This document shows positions 48,158 to 60,515 of a stretch of DNA of 64,000 bases, in pieces (positions within the stretch are counted from its first letter, which is position 1; every line of letters starts with the position of its first letter). Location of the stretch: assembly GCA_017979445.1 (NCBI GenBank), contig CM030715.1, positions 26,852,669-26,916,668 on the forward strand, written 5' to 3'. Below the pieces are notes generated by a model. The model saw only the letters and a list, made by a program, of their open reading frames with translations. It was not told the origin of the DNA and ran no database searches. A program made the position numbers and the translations under genes. Origin of the DNA: Akebia trifoliata (lineage: Eukaryota > Streptophyta > Magnoliopsida > Ranunculales > Lardizabalaceae).

Positions 48158-48580
48158 TGTGGAGGGAAAATTTAATAGTCTTGAAGTATGGGTATGTGGC
48201 AGAATGGTCATTCGATCCATCGAAGAAGGCACTAGAAAAGAGAACGCATCTTAGGGTCGGGGAAAGCGTCAAAGTTCAAGATTCCTAAAAATTCGGGATC
48301 TTATGCTAAGTTGAATAATTTTGTTTCGACTGAAAAACAATCAGGAGAAAATCAAGAAAAAGCTATGATTTGAGATCAAACAAGAAATTTGTGGTAAGCC
48401 TATAAATGAGAGTCCAGTATCATGAAGAAGGTACAAAATTGATCCTATCTAAGTAGAGTCTCATAACCTAAGTTCTTACGCATCGGAGTCTCTGTGGAAC
48501 AGGAGAAGGAAGAAGGACCTAAGGATCAGACGATTGGTACATCACGTAGTCCAGGGGCATTCTCAATAATTGCCTCCACA
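48158..48580 (+). repeat. 3' LTR of the gypsy element
   Basis: Matches the 5' LTR throughout, starts TGTGGAGGG after a purine-rich 'gagagggagcat' and ends CTCCACA, followed by the GTTAC target duplication. Confidence 0.9.
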
Positions 48581-48585
48581 GTTAC

Positions 48586-49162
48586 CCATCAATCATGTGT
48601 GAGAGACACGATCTGACTTTCAGATCTTTGCACGGCTCCGACTGCTTTAGCAGCCAACAGCTGTGTATGAGATTCAAGATAGCCCTTCTTCGATGGACTT
48701 TAAAATTTAATCTACCTGGCTAATATGCCCCCATGACATCCTGGCCTTGGCCTTGCACTTACCCTTGCCGAGGATGGATGGACTCGGTTGTTAGAGCTGA
48801 AATTCAATGAATCAAATAAACCGATTTTATCTCTATTTATGGATTGGCTATGTCCTTTGCACTTAAAAATTTTCATATATGATCGTGTCTTTACACATCA
48901 CAATTTTCTTGTGATCATGTCTATCCGTTTCTTCTATGTAGCATGCCTTCCATTATTTCTCAATTGGAGTTTCCCAGCCAGATCACACCACCCTCATCAA
49001 TCAGAAATCGGGTGAAGAGAGTGGCTCCTGTGAACACGCATAGGATTACTCAGCACATCTTAAGGTGAAACATCTGGTATTATGCTCCTACATGATGCAT
49101 TTGGACCAACATTTTTCTGGACTGACTTGGCAAGGAAAAGAAAAAAAAAAAAAAAAAAAAGA
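48586..49162. other. Gene-free stretch
   Basis: No coding sequence supported. Ends in a poly-A tract at 49,141-49,160. Confidence 0.45.
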
Positions 49163-49335
49163 ATAATGCTGAAGTGACCTCAAGGTTGGACCTCATATTG
49201 CACACCCTGACGTGAAAGTGTATGCAAATCATAGATGCTTTTCCTCAAGATATAAGTGAAAAAGCATCTGTGATTCCCATCCACTTTCACGTCAAGATGT
49301 ACGATGAGGTTCAATCTTGAGGTCACTCCAACACA
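49163..49335. mobile_element. Hairpin MITE, family H (copy 5)
   Basis: Left 'taatgctgaagtgacctcaa' pairs with right 'ttgaggtcactcc', and 'ctgacgtgaaagtg' with 'cactttcacgtcaag'. The centre has 'aatcatagatgcttttcctc', 'aagatataagtgaaaaagca' and 'tctgtgatt', a miniature inverted repeat in itself. A poly-A tract adjoins on the left. Confidence 0.72.
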
Positions 49336-50627
<1,292 letters not shown>

Positions 50628-50991
50628 AAACAAATAAAAGCTTAGATAGGCTTGGGAAGAAATATCCTAGATCATTCTGTTCCAGCATTATATTACTAAA
50701 TATTGAACCGCTTAATGGTTACATCCTAAAGTATCGGCGTGCCTGCATGCATCCCCCTCAGGTGGCACAGATCAGCAATCAAATCAACCATTTGCAAATA
50801 CTAGTAGGCCGCCTCATCTACTACATTGGCCTTTCCCATAGAATAATAATGTAGATCTCCATCTGTCCCCACGTCGCTGTGAGGCCCTATTCTGTAAAAT
50901 TTTCTATGAACTTTTCTGTGTTTTGATACTGAATTTGCCTACTGGATTGTAAAGAACTTTTGTTTCGGTTTGATTCTGAATGTGGTATCAT

Positions 50992-51028
50992 CTACATGAA
51001 GTGTTCGCCACTGGTTTCACCTGCATTA
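50992..51028 (-). CDS. KNAT3-like: KNOX gene, last coding exon
   Basis: 37 nt completing a split Ser codon and encoding [11 protein letters not shown] plus TAG. The acceptor is the AG at 51,029-51,030. The match to the conserved class II tail decided this acceptor over one 8 nt further on. Confidence 0.85.
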
Positions 51029-54000
51029 CTTCTTTTCCAAAATTAAGTTGGCTGGAAGCCCTTGAAATACTCGATTTTTATTTTAAATAGGAAATTATAG
51101 TCCAGTGAAACATACCTCTTGCGTTTGCTCTTCAGAACTGTAGAAGATGAAGGGTTGTTATGCCAGTTCCTTTTCCTCTGGTTGATGAACCAGTTATTAA
51201 TTTGCTTTAACTGCAAACCTGTATCCTGCACCAGCCTTGCCTTATCTTCCTCCTGAAATGGCATTCAAAAATAGGTCTCTCAATAAACACACAAAAATCA
51301 ATTGCATAACAGCAGTAAGAGAGAATAAGCCATTACTTACTGTTGGGTATGGCCACTTGGAATGTGATTGCCACCAAGCCTTTAAGAGGGAGGTGGTGTC
51401 CCCTGGGAGTTTCCCTGCTCTTCGCTTACGTAGAATCTCCTCTCTTATGTCCACAATTTTCTCCTTGTAACCCTAAATGGCACATATAACTTTTTAGCAC
51501 ATGTGAACACGTTCGGCAGTTAATTGTCAAACATGCTGTATTTACCTGTTTCAGCTCATGCTTCAATTCTTGCCTCACACGCTCCATCAAGGACCTTTCA
51601 CTCTCAGTCGGGACAAGGGGACCAAACCCCATGCTGTCTGCCCCCTCCAAGCTTCCATCATACAAGTTTGTGTCACTGTCTACCTGGTCATCATCTTCAT
51701 CCGACATTGTTGCACCAGTGCCTTCACCTGGAGAGACACCTGTTTCCGTAGCATGGTTGGTTAGAAAACTAGGCCAGTAATCATAAAAAGAAAAGGAAAA
51801 AAAAAATAGGCCAGTTAAATGTGTTATAAAGAAGGAATATTCAAATGAAAAGGAGGCAAACACTACAAGGGCTGGATATCAACAGGAACCCAAGGGTAAT
51901 TGACTCTTTAATTTCATTTACACGATATTAGGTCAATAGTTATCAAGCACATTCAAGATCGGTGGCCTTTGACACAAACCAATCTTCATGCTATATTTTC
52001 AAGTGATTTTACTTGTTAGTCAGCCAAAACATTCATTCTCGAGGAACAAAGTGTCTGCAGTGTTAAAGCTCAAGGGAATGAGAATCCAACAGATGATCAC
52101 TTGAGGTCAATTAGCAGGAATAAAGAGTCGATGTATCAGCACATCTCATGTATCAGTGTAAAAAATAGAGATCACCTTGTGTCTACTGTCATCCCATGTC
52201 ACAAAAATTTGGGGTTGGCTGAATGAATAGAAAATTAATTGATTCAATAATGGGAATAGAAATAGACATTAGGGGAAAAACCATCATTCTCCAAATAGAA
52301 GGATTATAAATTATTTTGAGCAGCAGAAGTCCCAAAAAAACAAAAGCAGCCAGTACAAGAGTGGGTCCAAGAATGGTTGGTGGCAAAATTTGTAGATAAA
52401 CAAAGCACAGTTAGCCAAAGACCCATTATTGACCGTAAGGATGAAAGTAAAAGAACATGATGAGGTGATTTTTTCTAGAGTTGATGGCAATGGGAACAGT
52501 TGCACCACAATCAATTTTTTTTGTGCAGTGTGTAACAAGTTCTGACAAAGAACAGTAAGTTTAATTACGATCTCCCATTGCACATTCAGTGCAAGTCACA
52601 AAGAGAAGTATGCGGAATATAGGTGCTCCTCTATAAGCCACGTGAAGAAATAAACTATCCTTTCACTGAACAATTGTTGGCGTGCCCTTGCTCACCCTTT
52701 ATTTTTAGAATTATGCAGTGGTTCTTGTTATTTTCATGACATGAATTTAGTTTCACAGCTACAACTGTAGGACAAGAGGTGCATAATTTAGGGTTGTGTA
52801 TTGGAGACATGTTTTTATTCCAATTTCCATTGCAAGATACCTCTGATAACTTCAAAGGAGTAACTCTTTATGAGGACTCAAGACTCCACATATAATAAGA
52901 ATCTCACATTCAATCATGTTTTAAAGAAACCATGCCATCAATGTTGGGATTAAACAACTGATCTTGGAAGACCTTATTCTTCTTGGTTTTGCATTGTTGG
53001 ATAATCTTCAAAACCTTCCATTGAGCACAACAAATGATCTACAAACACTCAAGCCTAACATAATCGATCCCACTTGAACAAGATGTTCTCAAAAAATACT
53101 CTTCTAATTCCTTAAAGCTCCTGCTCCCACAGAAAATTAACCCAAAATGGACATAACGACCTCATGCATGGGATGATCCTTCCCTTCAAAGACCTAGTTC
53201 TTTCGTTCCAACTATATCCCCAACACATGACAAACAATATTAAGGACCAAAGAATTCTTTTCTTATGTGAAGACAAATAACTAGTACCAAAGCACTTTCT
53301 AGATCATCTGTGACGATTGATGGAAGATTTTGGAGATTATAAAAACCCTCTGAGAACAACGAATTACTAAAAGAAACGAAATGAATGAACCACAAGCTAT
53401 CATATTCCCAGACACTTTGTGGAGGCATATCTCCTTGGAAAGTGTGGTTTTACTCTTGTGCTCCTAGCCCTTATCCCTTGTTTTGAACATTCTAATAACA
53501 CCTTAAATATAAAAGAAACTTAACATAACCTACTTAAATCTCTTTTTCAAATTATAAAATTCCAAAAATATTCTCCAAATAAATATAGCTAAAACAGATT
53601 TGACAGCTATTTCTGCCATTCCTGGAAACATAGCAAGCAAAAATCAAGTTTCAACTTACAGTAACATAAAAGAGGAAAATATCCGAAGGAGAAAAATCAC
53701 TGACAGTAATCTTTACATATATGAACTTAAGAAGTATCAAGATATTTAATGCTGAAATCATAGAGGTGCTTTGAACATGAAGGAACAAATGAATGGCAAC
53801 TTGAATTCGAAAACATGAGTTCCTTTGAATAAGAAAGATGTTCTAGTGAGTAGGGATCAAGCAGGAACGACATGATTTACAAAGATGCAGAAAGACAAGG
53901 ATATAAGATCAAATTATCTTAAGTTTTTGTTTCATATAAAATCTTTTTTTACTTTATTCTTTATAATGGTTAAATATGTCGATAGCTTGGTAATTAGGGA

Positions 54001-57000
54001 TCAAGTTGGGACAACATGATTTATTGATAACTGTTAGAAATTTTCTATTTATTTTTTATTTATAATATTTATTTACCTAAAAGAAATTTATTTGTTTATT
54101 ATTTATTTTAAAGTTCCTAAAAATTTAGAATTCAAAAAGGTTTGTTTAAAAGTAGTTGTATCATTAAAGTACTTTTATAAATTTCAAATGTTTTTTAAAG
54201 GGAATTCAAATTTCTTTGAAAATTTTAGTATTGTGGAGACTTAATTTTACACCTACATTTTTTTAGTCCCACATGGAATAAGAGTAAGACTCACATCAAG
54301 TTTATAAAGGACTCCTCTCTTACAATGTTTGTTATTTTAGTAGAAAGACTTTGTTGTATGTGCATAGCAATGGCTCGCCGCCGTGTTCCGACATGTGAGA
54401 CGTGCAAAAGGGCGATTGGGCGTTTAGAGCGCTTTACTACACTTTGCACGCACACATTGTCGCAAGGAGCATTGAGAAGCTCTTTCCTATTTGCTAAGTG
54501 TACCACCAAGGTTTGATATTGACCGTTGGATAGACAATCAAGTTGATTTGTGGTCTAAACTGGTTGATCGTGGTCAAGACTTTTGGTCGATGTGGTTTGA
54601 CCACGCATGACTTGGCAATAGGTATAACTGTGAGTCAAATAGAGTTAACCGCAGGTCAACAAGGTTTCTGCAACTGTTGGTGTCCATTCCAGAAAGGTGT
54701 GATTATCTAACAGGAACCCTTAACAGTCACGGTGCCCATTCAAAGAGACACAATTACTCTATAAGTTCAGATTTTTAAAACCCTTTTTAAATTCATTGAA
54801 AAATCATAGATTTTTATGCATTTTTAAAATCTCTCCCCTTTTCTACGACATAATTTCTTAGTGTCCGGATCTCTTTTGGTTAGTGCAAAAATAGTGGGAG
54901 ATAACATAGAGACTGGGCTTCGTACAACCCTTTTTTGCTTTCTCGATTTAATTCCGAAAGGAGACAAATAATGTTTAAAGATAGCATAGTTACAATGTGC
55001 CTCGAAGAACATCGATCTTCTTTTATTGATTCCATACAATTTTTCCAATGATAATTTGGATGATCATTGCATGAACACTAATAAGTTTTTTATAAATATT
55101 AAATCAACTATGAATAGAAAGTAAAACCTCGCATAAAGATCCTAATTGACCAAAACTCTTATTTAGGGTTAAAATCCTAATCACAAATACTTCCTAATAT
55201 GGAAGATAGCATTGAAATTTACAAAACATATACTTCTCCACGACAATGAACTATTTGTGATGAGATTCCAACAATGATGCAATGCATCTCATGCTTTTTA
55301 TATAATACCTCTTATTCTCTTGACAGCCACCTACAATTGCATGATCCTTTGAAGAAAGAACACAAAATTGATATTGGTTAAATGGAATAATTTCCCCTAA
55401 TCTTATGAAGTGGCTTGTTGATGGATAGCCAGAAAAACATTTGATCTAGTTTGTCAGTGGTTTATCGCCTATTTGTGAAATTCATCAATATTGTATCCCT
55501 CTTCTTTGAGTCTGTCGCAGTTTGCAATCCACTACATCAGGTTTGTCATGATCTCTACCAAGAGGATATGAAGGATGATTGTGTGCAACTTGAATAAAAA
55601 CTCTTATTGAAGAGGTTATGCATAAGAGAAAATAGGAGATCATCAAGCATAGGTTTGCAGATTAGGGGGGTTCGTAAAGGTATAAAGGAATGTACGATTT
55701 TATAAAAAAATTAAACAAGTGAGGAAAAAGAGAGGAAAGATTTAGGTTAGGCAACGATGGTAGTGCCACCATCGAAGAATATACCATGATCTTTCTCAGT
55801 ACAGCTTCTGTTTCAATATCATGAAAAAATAGATTTATCAATAATTTCAACAGTCATTATATGACCCCTAATAGAGTTTTATAGAGATTGCAACATGTGC
55901 ACGTACATTATTATTTGCAAATGTAGTATTGGTTGATGAAATAGAGAGGAAGTTCAAACAAAACAAGAAATATGAAAAGAGATCTTGGAGACCTAAGGGA
56001 TTTAAAATAAATAGAACCAAGATTGAGTATAAGGAGTGTAAATTTAGTAATAACACCTAGAAAGAGAAATGTCTAATATAAATTGATGGTCTAGAAATAC
56101 TGAAAGCGGGCACTTTCATTAGCCTAGGCCTATTACACATACGGATGGAGGGATTGAGGAAGATTCTTCCCATAAATTAGAGTTTGATGGTAAAAGTGAT
56201 AGTGTGCTTTTGGAGAGTTATGTAACAGACGCATACCAATCAAATCAAAAAGAAAATTTTATAAGACAGTAGTAAGCCTAACTATGCTTTATGGAGCTGA
56301 ATGTTTGGGTGGTCAAAAGTGATCATATTAATAAATAAGCGTAGCAAAGATGAGGATATTAAGATGAATAAGTAGAAAGACATCAAAAGATAAAATTAGA
56401 AATGAACGTATTTGGAAAAATGTAAGAATAACTCCAATAGATGATAAACCAAAAGCAAGTCATTTTAGATGGCATGGGCTTGTCCAACAAAGGCCCATTA
56501 TAACCCCAATTAGAAGAAATATTTATGTGGGTGTCAAAAGAGTGTAAGGAAGAGCCAAAAGAACGTGGATGGAGATAGTGATAAGGCTTCATTATTGTTG
56601 CAAGAAATTACATCAACCAACATATAGAAACCTAATATAAAAATCCCCATTGACCTAAATCACTCCAACTATTTAGAGTTAAAATCCTAATCACCAAAAC
56701 TTCACTAAGGTTTTAAAACCTGGTTTCTTGTCTCGTCTCGGTACACACCGAGATTGAGTCGACTTGTTTGAGTCATCTCAATAAACAGATTTGAAAAAGA
56801 AATTTATAAATATATATTTATATTAAAATATTAATTATTTTCCTACATAAACTAGATCAATAGATGTTCAATCATCCAAAGTTATTTTGTATAAATCAGA
56901 AACATTAAAATTAGGGATCGACTAGTAGCACACCAATAGTTGTCGGTTGCACTCTTAACATTAAAAAAATGTTTTTTTTAAACCTCAATTTAGCCTACTA

Positions 57001-59513
57001 ATTACACTTCATTATGGCAATCTTATGATTTAGGGGCATATTCATCGTCCCATGGCTTCTTCTATGTTTGTCCTCTATTTTCCTTGAGATTGATTTTGCT
57101 CATGTTCTCTTTGTCACCAATTAAAAGTATTGGTTTCCCGATTTCTATTTAGGCTTTGTTTAGAAATTGATAAAAGTATATGTTTGGATCCTATCTCTTG
57201 AACTTCGATGATCTCTAATCAATCTGAAGTGTCAACATGGATTCAAACGAGTTTCTTAAGCCTTCAATGGCTTTAAAATTGTCAAAACCAGCCCTTCCTT
57301 GGTTTATCAAACTGGATACATGGTGATTACAAGGGATTTGTGATGTTTACAAATAGATTAGACTATACAAACATGATTGAACCAACAATAATTTATGTGG
57401 ACATGATTGGGAAAAAAAGAAAAGGAGTGCAATATATTTTTTATTTTTGGAGTGCAATCATCCAAATGGAGTGCAAAGGGAAATTTAAGTGATGGGGTGC
57501 AATTGGTAAAGAGTGGTGTGCAACTAGTCAATCCCTTAAAATTGTTGAAACATTTATTATTTTATTAAGAAAAAGACAGCCAAACTGGTTGACTAGGCCA
57601 AGATTCTCAAAATATCGTGCAAGTCATCTCAATTCTGGAACGAACCAATATGAGGGAAAATTCATGTTAACTTTCTCTCTTGCTTTGTTTCAAATGAGTT
57701 TTAAAACCATGCTTCATAATATAAAAGATACTCATTGATGTTTATTAGACATATAAAGTACCTAGAGACTTAATTTGGTGGATATATGGAAAGAAGGGAT
57801 TCCCAAATAAGTATATTTGCGTAACTATAGATATGCACCAGAAGGTTGTAACTAGCGTAAGAGCAAATGGAGAGGTGATGAATGAATTCCCAATTACAAG
57901 TGGTTTACATGAGGAATAAGCTTTGAGTCTGTATTTGTTTGCATCAGTAATAGATTAAGTAATTACACACATTCAAGGACACACATATCTTGGTGTATGC
58001 TATTCGGAAAGATGTGTCGGAATCCAAGCGCTTTAGAATAAGTAGAGAACTAAAACCGAATATGTAGAGTGCAAAGTTGGTAATGAAATCATGAAAAAAC
58101 TGCATCTCAGTTCTTACTTTCTATCTCCTCAATCTCCTCGTTGATGGGGTAACTTCCAATTACATTCCGACGCTTAAGTTAGGCAGCTCTATAAGACTAT
58201 TTTTGTAACTGGAATTGAGTGCTTAGCTTCATCTTTTCTACCTAAATTGTAGACTTCTCCAATGTTTTACTTATAGCAAGTTCCCTTATTGTGTGGGATT
58301 CATTAAGTATCCTCAATCATGTCTGTTTCATTTATTCTTAAGATCAGGATTGAGTCATTTCTCTAATAGGACTAAATGAGAACCCCTACTTACCTTTTAC
58401 TATTCTTGGCAACCGTTTGGGTTGCTTTTAATTGTCTGGTTTATCCATCAGGCACTATTCAATAACCTGTTCTGACTTCTACAATGGGTATATGATGAGT
58501 TAATCTTGCCCATCTTCTTGGAAACACTGGGAATATCAGTATTTTTGTTTCTTGAGGTGACATGTGTATGGTAGGAAACAAAATGTACTCTTATCCCCAC
58601 CAATGCGATGAGAATTGTTGATTCTAAATTATCAAGGTTGGATGATTCAATTTAAACTCCTCATTAACGGGTCTGATGAATCCAGTTTCTCTACAAAAAG
58701 ACAAGCTTAAATGAAATTGCTCTTTTGAATGTTGTGGCACTTTTTTAGAAAAGTCGCAAAACAATGCTTTTTTTTTTTTTTTTGTTAAATATAACTTATT
58801 TTACGAAAATAAAGGAACAACACCAACACCATACCTACCAATGGGTCCGAGGTGTCAAACTAGGGAGGGAAATCGAAAAACCTACATAACCAAGAAGAAG
58901 AAAATCCTACCATCCTAAAAAAATGGAAAGTCACGCCTCTGATTTATGCCACCATTCTGACAATCAAGGAGGATCAAACAATGACTTCCATCTGAACACA
59001 AAACCCTCAAAGAAAACCAACCTAAATTCGTGACATAGGATAGAAAAATCAACACAGTTTTAATGCCCTTTATGATGATTTGGAGGCTCACTTCTACATC
59101 CTCACATTCCTTTCTTTTCAAATTTTCCAGCAAATTACAAAAGGAAAGTTTCTCCAAATGATCCTACCCCTAAAATCTCCCATAACCATGTCAAATAATT
59201 TTTTGGATAAAATTACAAATATATCCTTTTATTATTTTATCTTCAAATTGCCTTAGTTAATATTTTAAATTACAAAAATGCCTTTCCAATATATTAAATG
59301 ATAAATATCATACAAAACTAAACTATCTATTTGACATTTCTAAAATAGTCTTATAAATTAATTATAAAAAGGTTTAACTCTCATAAATCCTAATTTTTGT
59401 AATACATGCACATTTTCACATGCCGGTACAAGCCCATATGTAATATGCAAGTTCTTTCTACATGCAATTTATAGTTTTTGCAATTTTAAAAAAAATTAAC
59501 AATATTTTTAGAT

Positions 59514-59565
<52 letters not shown>

Positions 59566-60515
59566 CAATCATTTTCTATTTATCGAAAGATTTCCACCGA
59601 TATCTTGTAGTTTTTACATAAAATTTCATTATTTTGGTCAAATATGACTATTCTTTGAAACATTTTGCGAAATGAATTGTGATTTCCCCAGGTCATGACT
59701 TCGCATCTCTATATGCCCCTCTACCAAAAAGGTGGCTATTTACTTGTTGTACACATGCCAGGTGGGATGGGATGTGCAGCCCGCCAAAGCAACAAAAAAA
59801 ATGATTATACCACTCCAAAATGTCACTATATTTTTTTATAAAGCGTGCATCCTCAACCATTTTTCATCATTAAAAACTTGAGATGCCACTCTTTTCTAAA
59901 ACATTATGTTTTCTTCACACCCATTTTTTTTTTTATTATTTTCTAAGCATTCTCCTTGGAGGGTTTGTGTCTCAATCCTGAAATTCGCAATGTCATCCAG
60001 TAGCAGAAAATGGTAGGGGGAAATGCTGGGTTAGGTTGAATACTAATGTCAGTGTCGTTGTGAAACCCTCCCACGTTGAGTGGTAGCAACTATCTTCGTG
60101 AAGCAAGCGCGGTAATACAGCTATCTGATGTGCCAACTTTAATTTATTTGTCATTTCTCGATGTCTAAATTCTAACAAATTACCTTCCTACCACAGCCTA
60201 ACTGCTATACTAGTGGTAAAATAGAGACATCAGTCATCAAAATTTACAAATTACAAAACAATCAACAATACCATGAACAAGCAAGCAACTATAAATTGGT
60301 AGAATTTAAAACTCCAGGCACTTTATTGTCATTTTGTCGTATAATCTCTATCATAGAGCACAAATCCTGTATTGGATAAATAACTGAAAATCACCTGTTA
60401 AGCTTTGTAAAGATTGCTCAAGCTCCCAGCAAGCCATCACTGCTTCCATTGCATGAACACGAACATGTTGTTGCAATTGCTCTTTAAAGGAACAAAGCAA
60501 CAAAACGTAATGCAT
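50992..60515 (-). CDS. KNAT3-like: Class II KNOX (TALE) homeobox transcription factor, 3' part
   Basis: Five exons join in frame: 60,395-60,515; 51,546-51,739; 51,341-51,472; 51,116-51,252; 50,992-51,028, each bounded by GT and AG. They encode in order the end of the KNOX2 domain ([20 protein letters not shown]), a linker with an acidic stretch ([11 protein letters not shown]), and the ELK domain ([20 protein letters not shown]). A TALE homeodomain follows, with the three-residue loop extension WPYPT and recognition helix [10 protein letters not shown], then a tail ending [16 protein letters not shown] proteins are nuclear, pair with BELL homeodomain partners and regulate development. The tail ([15 protein letters not shown]) fits the KNAT3/4/5 clade rather than KNAT7 or class I. 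The N-terminal and KNOX1 exon(s) were not found up to the window edge, so the gene is cut by it. No defect is visible in the five exons. The 8.66-kb intron after the KNOX2 exon is filled with mobile elements. Confidence 0.93.
51116..51252 (-). CDS. KNAT3-like: KNOX gene, exon with homeodomain helices 2-3
   Basis: 137 nt encoding [40 protein letters not shown] and KSKRK. Acceptor TTTCAG, donor GTATGT. Contains the Trp-Phe-x-Asn-x-Arg DNA-contact motif of the homeodomain. Confidence 0.95.
51341..51472 (-). CDS. KNAT3-like: KNOX gene, ELK/homeodomain helix 1 exon
   Basis: 132 nt encoding [40 protein letters not shown] and PYPT. Donor GTAAGT, acceptor TTTAG. Phase 0 at both ends. Confidence 0.95.
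51546..51739 (-). CDS. KNAT3-like: KNOX gene, acidic linker and ELK start exon
   Basis: 194 nt beginning in the middle of a Gly codon. Encodes [20 protein letters not shown] and continues to the class II hallmark [20 protein letters not shown] and ELKHELKQ. Donor GTAAAT, acceptor ACAG. Confidence 0.94.
51740..54031. other. KNOX intron, left part, no recognised element
   Basis: Non-coding sequence of moderate complexity on both strands. Near 53,850-54,030 the phrase 'agggatcaag..ggaac/aca-acatgattta' occurs twice, about 140 bp apart, just before an LTR-like segment. This may mark older insertion scars. Confidence 0.5.
54032..54830 (+). repeat. Probable solo LTR (copia-like) in the KNOX intron
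   Basis: Begins TGTTAGAAATTTTC. At about 54,270 it carries 'agtcccacatggaataagag' followed by 'gtttataaagga', an arrangement typical of plant copia LTR promoters. No internal retroelement sequence follows and the right end is not defined. The short ORF at 54,325 lies in the transcribed part of this LTR and is not a gene. Confidence 0.4.
55080..56700 (-). mobile_element. Small non-coding LTR element, family S, interrupted by a LINE
   Basis: The left LTR ends near 55,325, followed by a short internal region (55,326-55,821) with no ORF. The right LTR starts at 55,822 and is split by LINE sequence, resuming near 56,605 ('attacatcaaccaacatata'). The internal wording (PPT-side 'acaattgcatgatc', 'tttgaagaaagaa', 'tctgtcgcagtttgc') matches the copies at 62.5-64 kb. 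Orientation follows from the primer-site remnant next to 55,822. Confidence 0.62.
55890..56605 (+). pseudogene. RTE-type LINE fragment (3' part of the ORF)
   Basis: Plus-strand translation gives [19 protein letters not shown], then [31 protein letters not shown] and [11 protein letters not shown], interrupted by stops. This is the C-terminal wording of plant RTE-clade LINE reverse transcriptases. It sits inside the right LTR of the family S element. Confidence 0.75.
56706..57711. mobile_element. Decayed hAT-like element in the KNOX intron
   Basis: Ends 'taaggttttaaaacctgg' and 'gagttttaaaaccatg', close to the termini of the 18.6-kb element. It shares the 'tctcgtctcggt...gagtcgacttg' wording next to the left end. 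Flanks CTTCACTA and CTTCATAA could be a degraded 8-bp duplication. It contains a family D element. Confidence 0.5.
56914..57535. mobile_element. Family D element with TTA target duplication
   Basis: 622 bp with inverted termini GGGATCGACTAGTAGCACAC and its near inverse, flanked on both sides by TTA. A 3-bp TTA duplication suggests PIF/Harbinger-type transposition (inference). No transposase frame. A shorter relative is at 21,355-21,695. Confidence 0.7.
57720..58095 (+). pseudogene. RTE-type LINE fragment (middle part of the ORF)
   Basis: Reads [18 protein letters not shown], then SGLHEE, stop, [12 protein letters not shown]. This aligns with the conserved GLHQGSALSPYLFALVMDEL region of RTE reverse transcriptase. 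The catalytic segment that should follow is shortened, and it ends at 'agaactaaaaccgaatatgt', a point that overlaps the start of the fragment at 55.9 kb. Confidence 0.7.
58096..59518. other. KNOX intron, gene-free part
   Basis: No coding sequence or transposon ends recognised. A poly-T run lies near 58,769-58,783. Confidence 0.5.
59521..59563. repeat. (TA)n microsatellite
   Basis: Uninterrupted alternating TA of about 43 bp inside the KNOX intron. Confidence 0.95.
59564..60394. other. KNOX intron, segment next to the KNOX2 exon
   Basis: No coding sequence recognised apart from the donor side of the KNOX2 exon. 59,990-60,140 is somewhat less AT-rich, but no family could be named. Confidence 0.45.
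60395..60515 (-). CDS. KNAT3-like: KNOX gene, KNOX2-domain exon (most upstream exon found)
   Basis: 121 nt encoding [40 protein letters not shown] and the first base of the next Gly codon. The phase matches the exon at 51,739 across the 8.66-kb intron. Acceptor TGTAG at 60,516-60,517. The first codon, ATG, is internal and not a start, since the KNOX2 domain begins earlier. Confidence 0.93.

Larger units (their letters stand above)
40751..48580 (+). mobile_element. Ty3-gypsy retrotransposon (Tat-like) with an antisense gene and no visible integrase
   Basis: 7,830 bp bounded by LTRs 40,751-41,180 and 48,158-48,580 and by a perfect 5-bp target duplication, GTTAC (40,746-40,750 and 48,581-48,585). 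The LTRs start TGTGGAGGG; the 3' LTR ends CTCCACA. After the 5' LTR, TTTGGTGTCATCCATGG sits where the primer site should be. Plus-strand order: gag, protease-like, RT, RNase H. Integrase wording was not found after RNase H; an antisense coding region begins almost at once and runs to near the 3' LTR. Antisense ORFs between pol and 3' LTR are known in the Tat lineage, which is why I place it there (inference). The LTR copies differ at about one position in ten in the parts compared, so it is older than copia 2. Frames are broken. Confidence 0.9.

Noticed and set aside
47423..48288. Long overlapping ORFs upstream of the antisense gene and in the gypsy 3' LTR
   Set aside because: Only the part from ATG 47,560 resembles a protein family. 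The rest covers untranslated and LTR sequence.
51017..51020. Alternative acceptor giving an Arg-stop ending to the KNOX protein
   Set aside because: The acceptor 8 nt earlier yields a tail ([12 protein letters not shown]) that matches the class II KNOX ending, whereas this one truncates it.
51043..51115. Read-through of the homeodomain exon into a tail ending FKGFQPT
   Set aside because: It crosses a good GTATGT donor and the extra residues are unlike KNOX proteins; it is intron.
51524..51764. Plus-strand ORFs over the KNOX exon
   Set aside because: Antisense shadows of the real exon on the minus strand.
54325..54516. 63-codon ORF with several cysteines in the KNOX intron
   Set aside because: It sits in an LTR-like sequence just after its promoter, has no recognisable relative, and overlaps an equally long ORF on the other strand.
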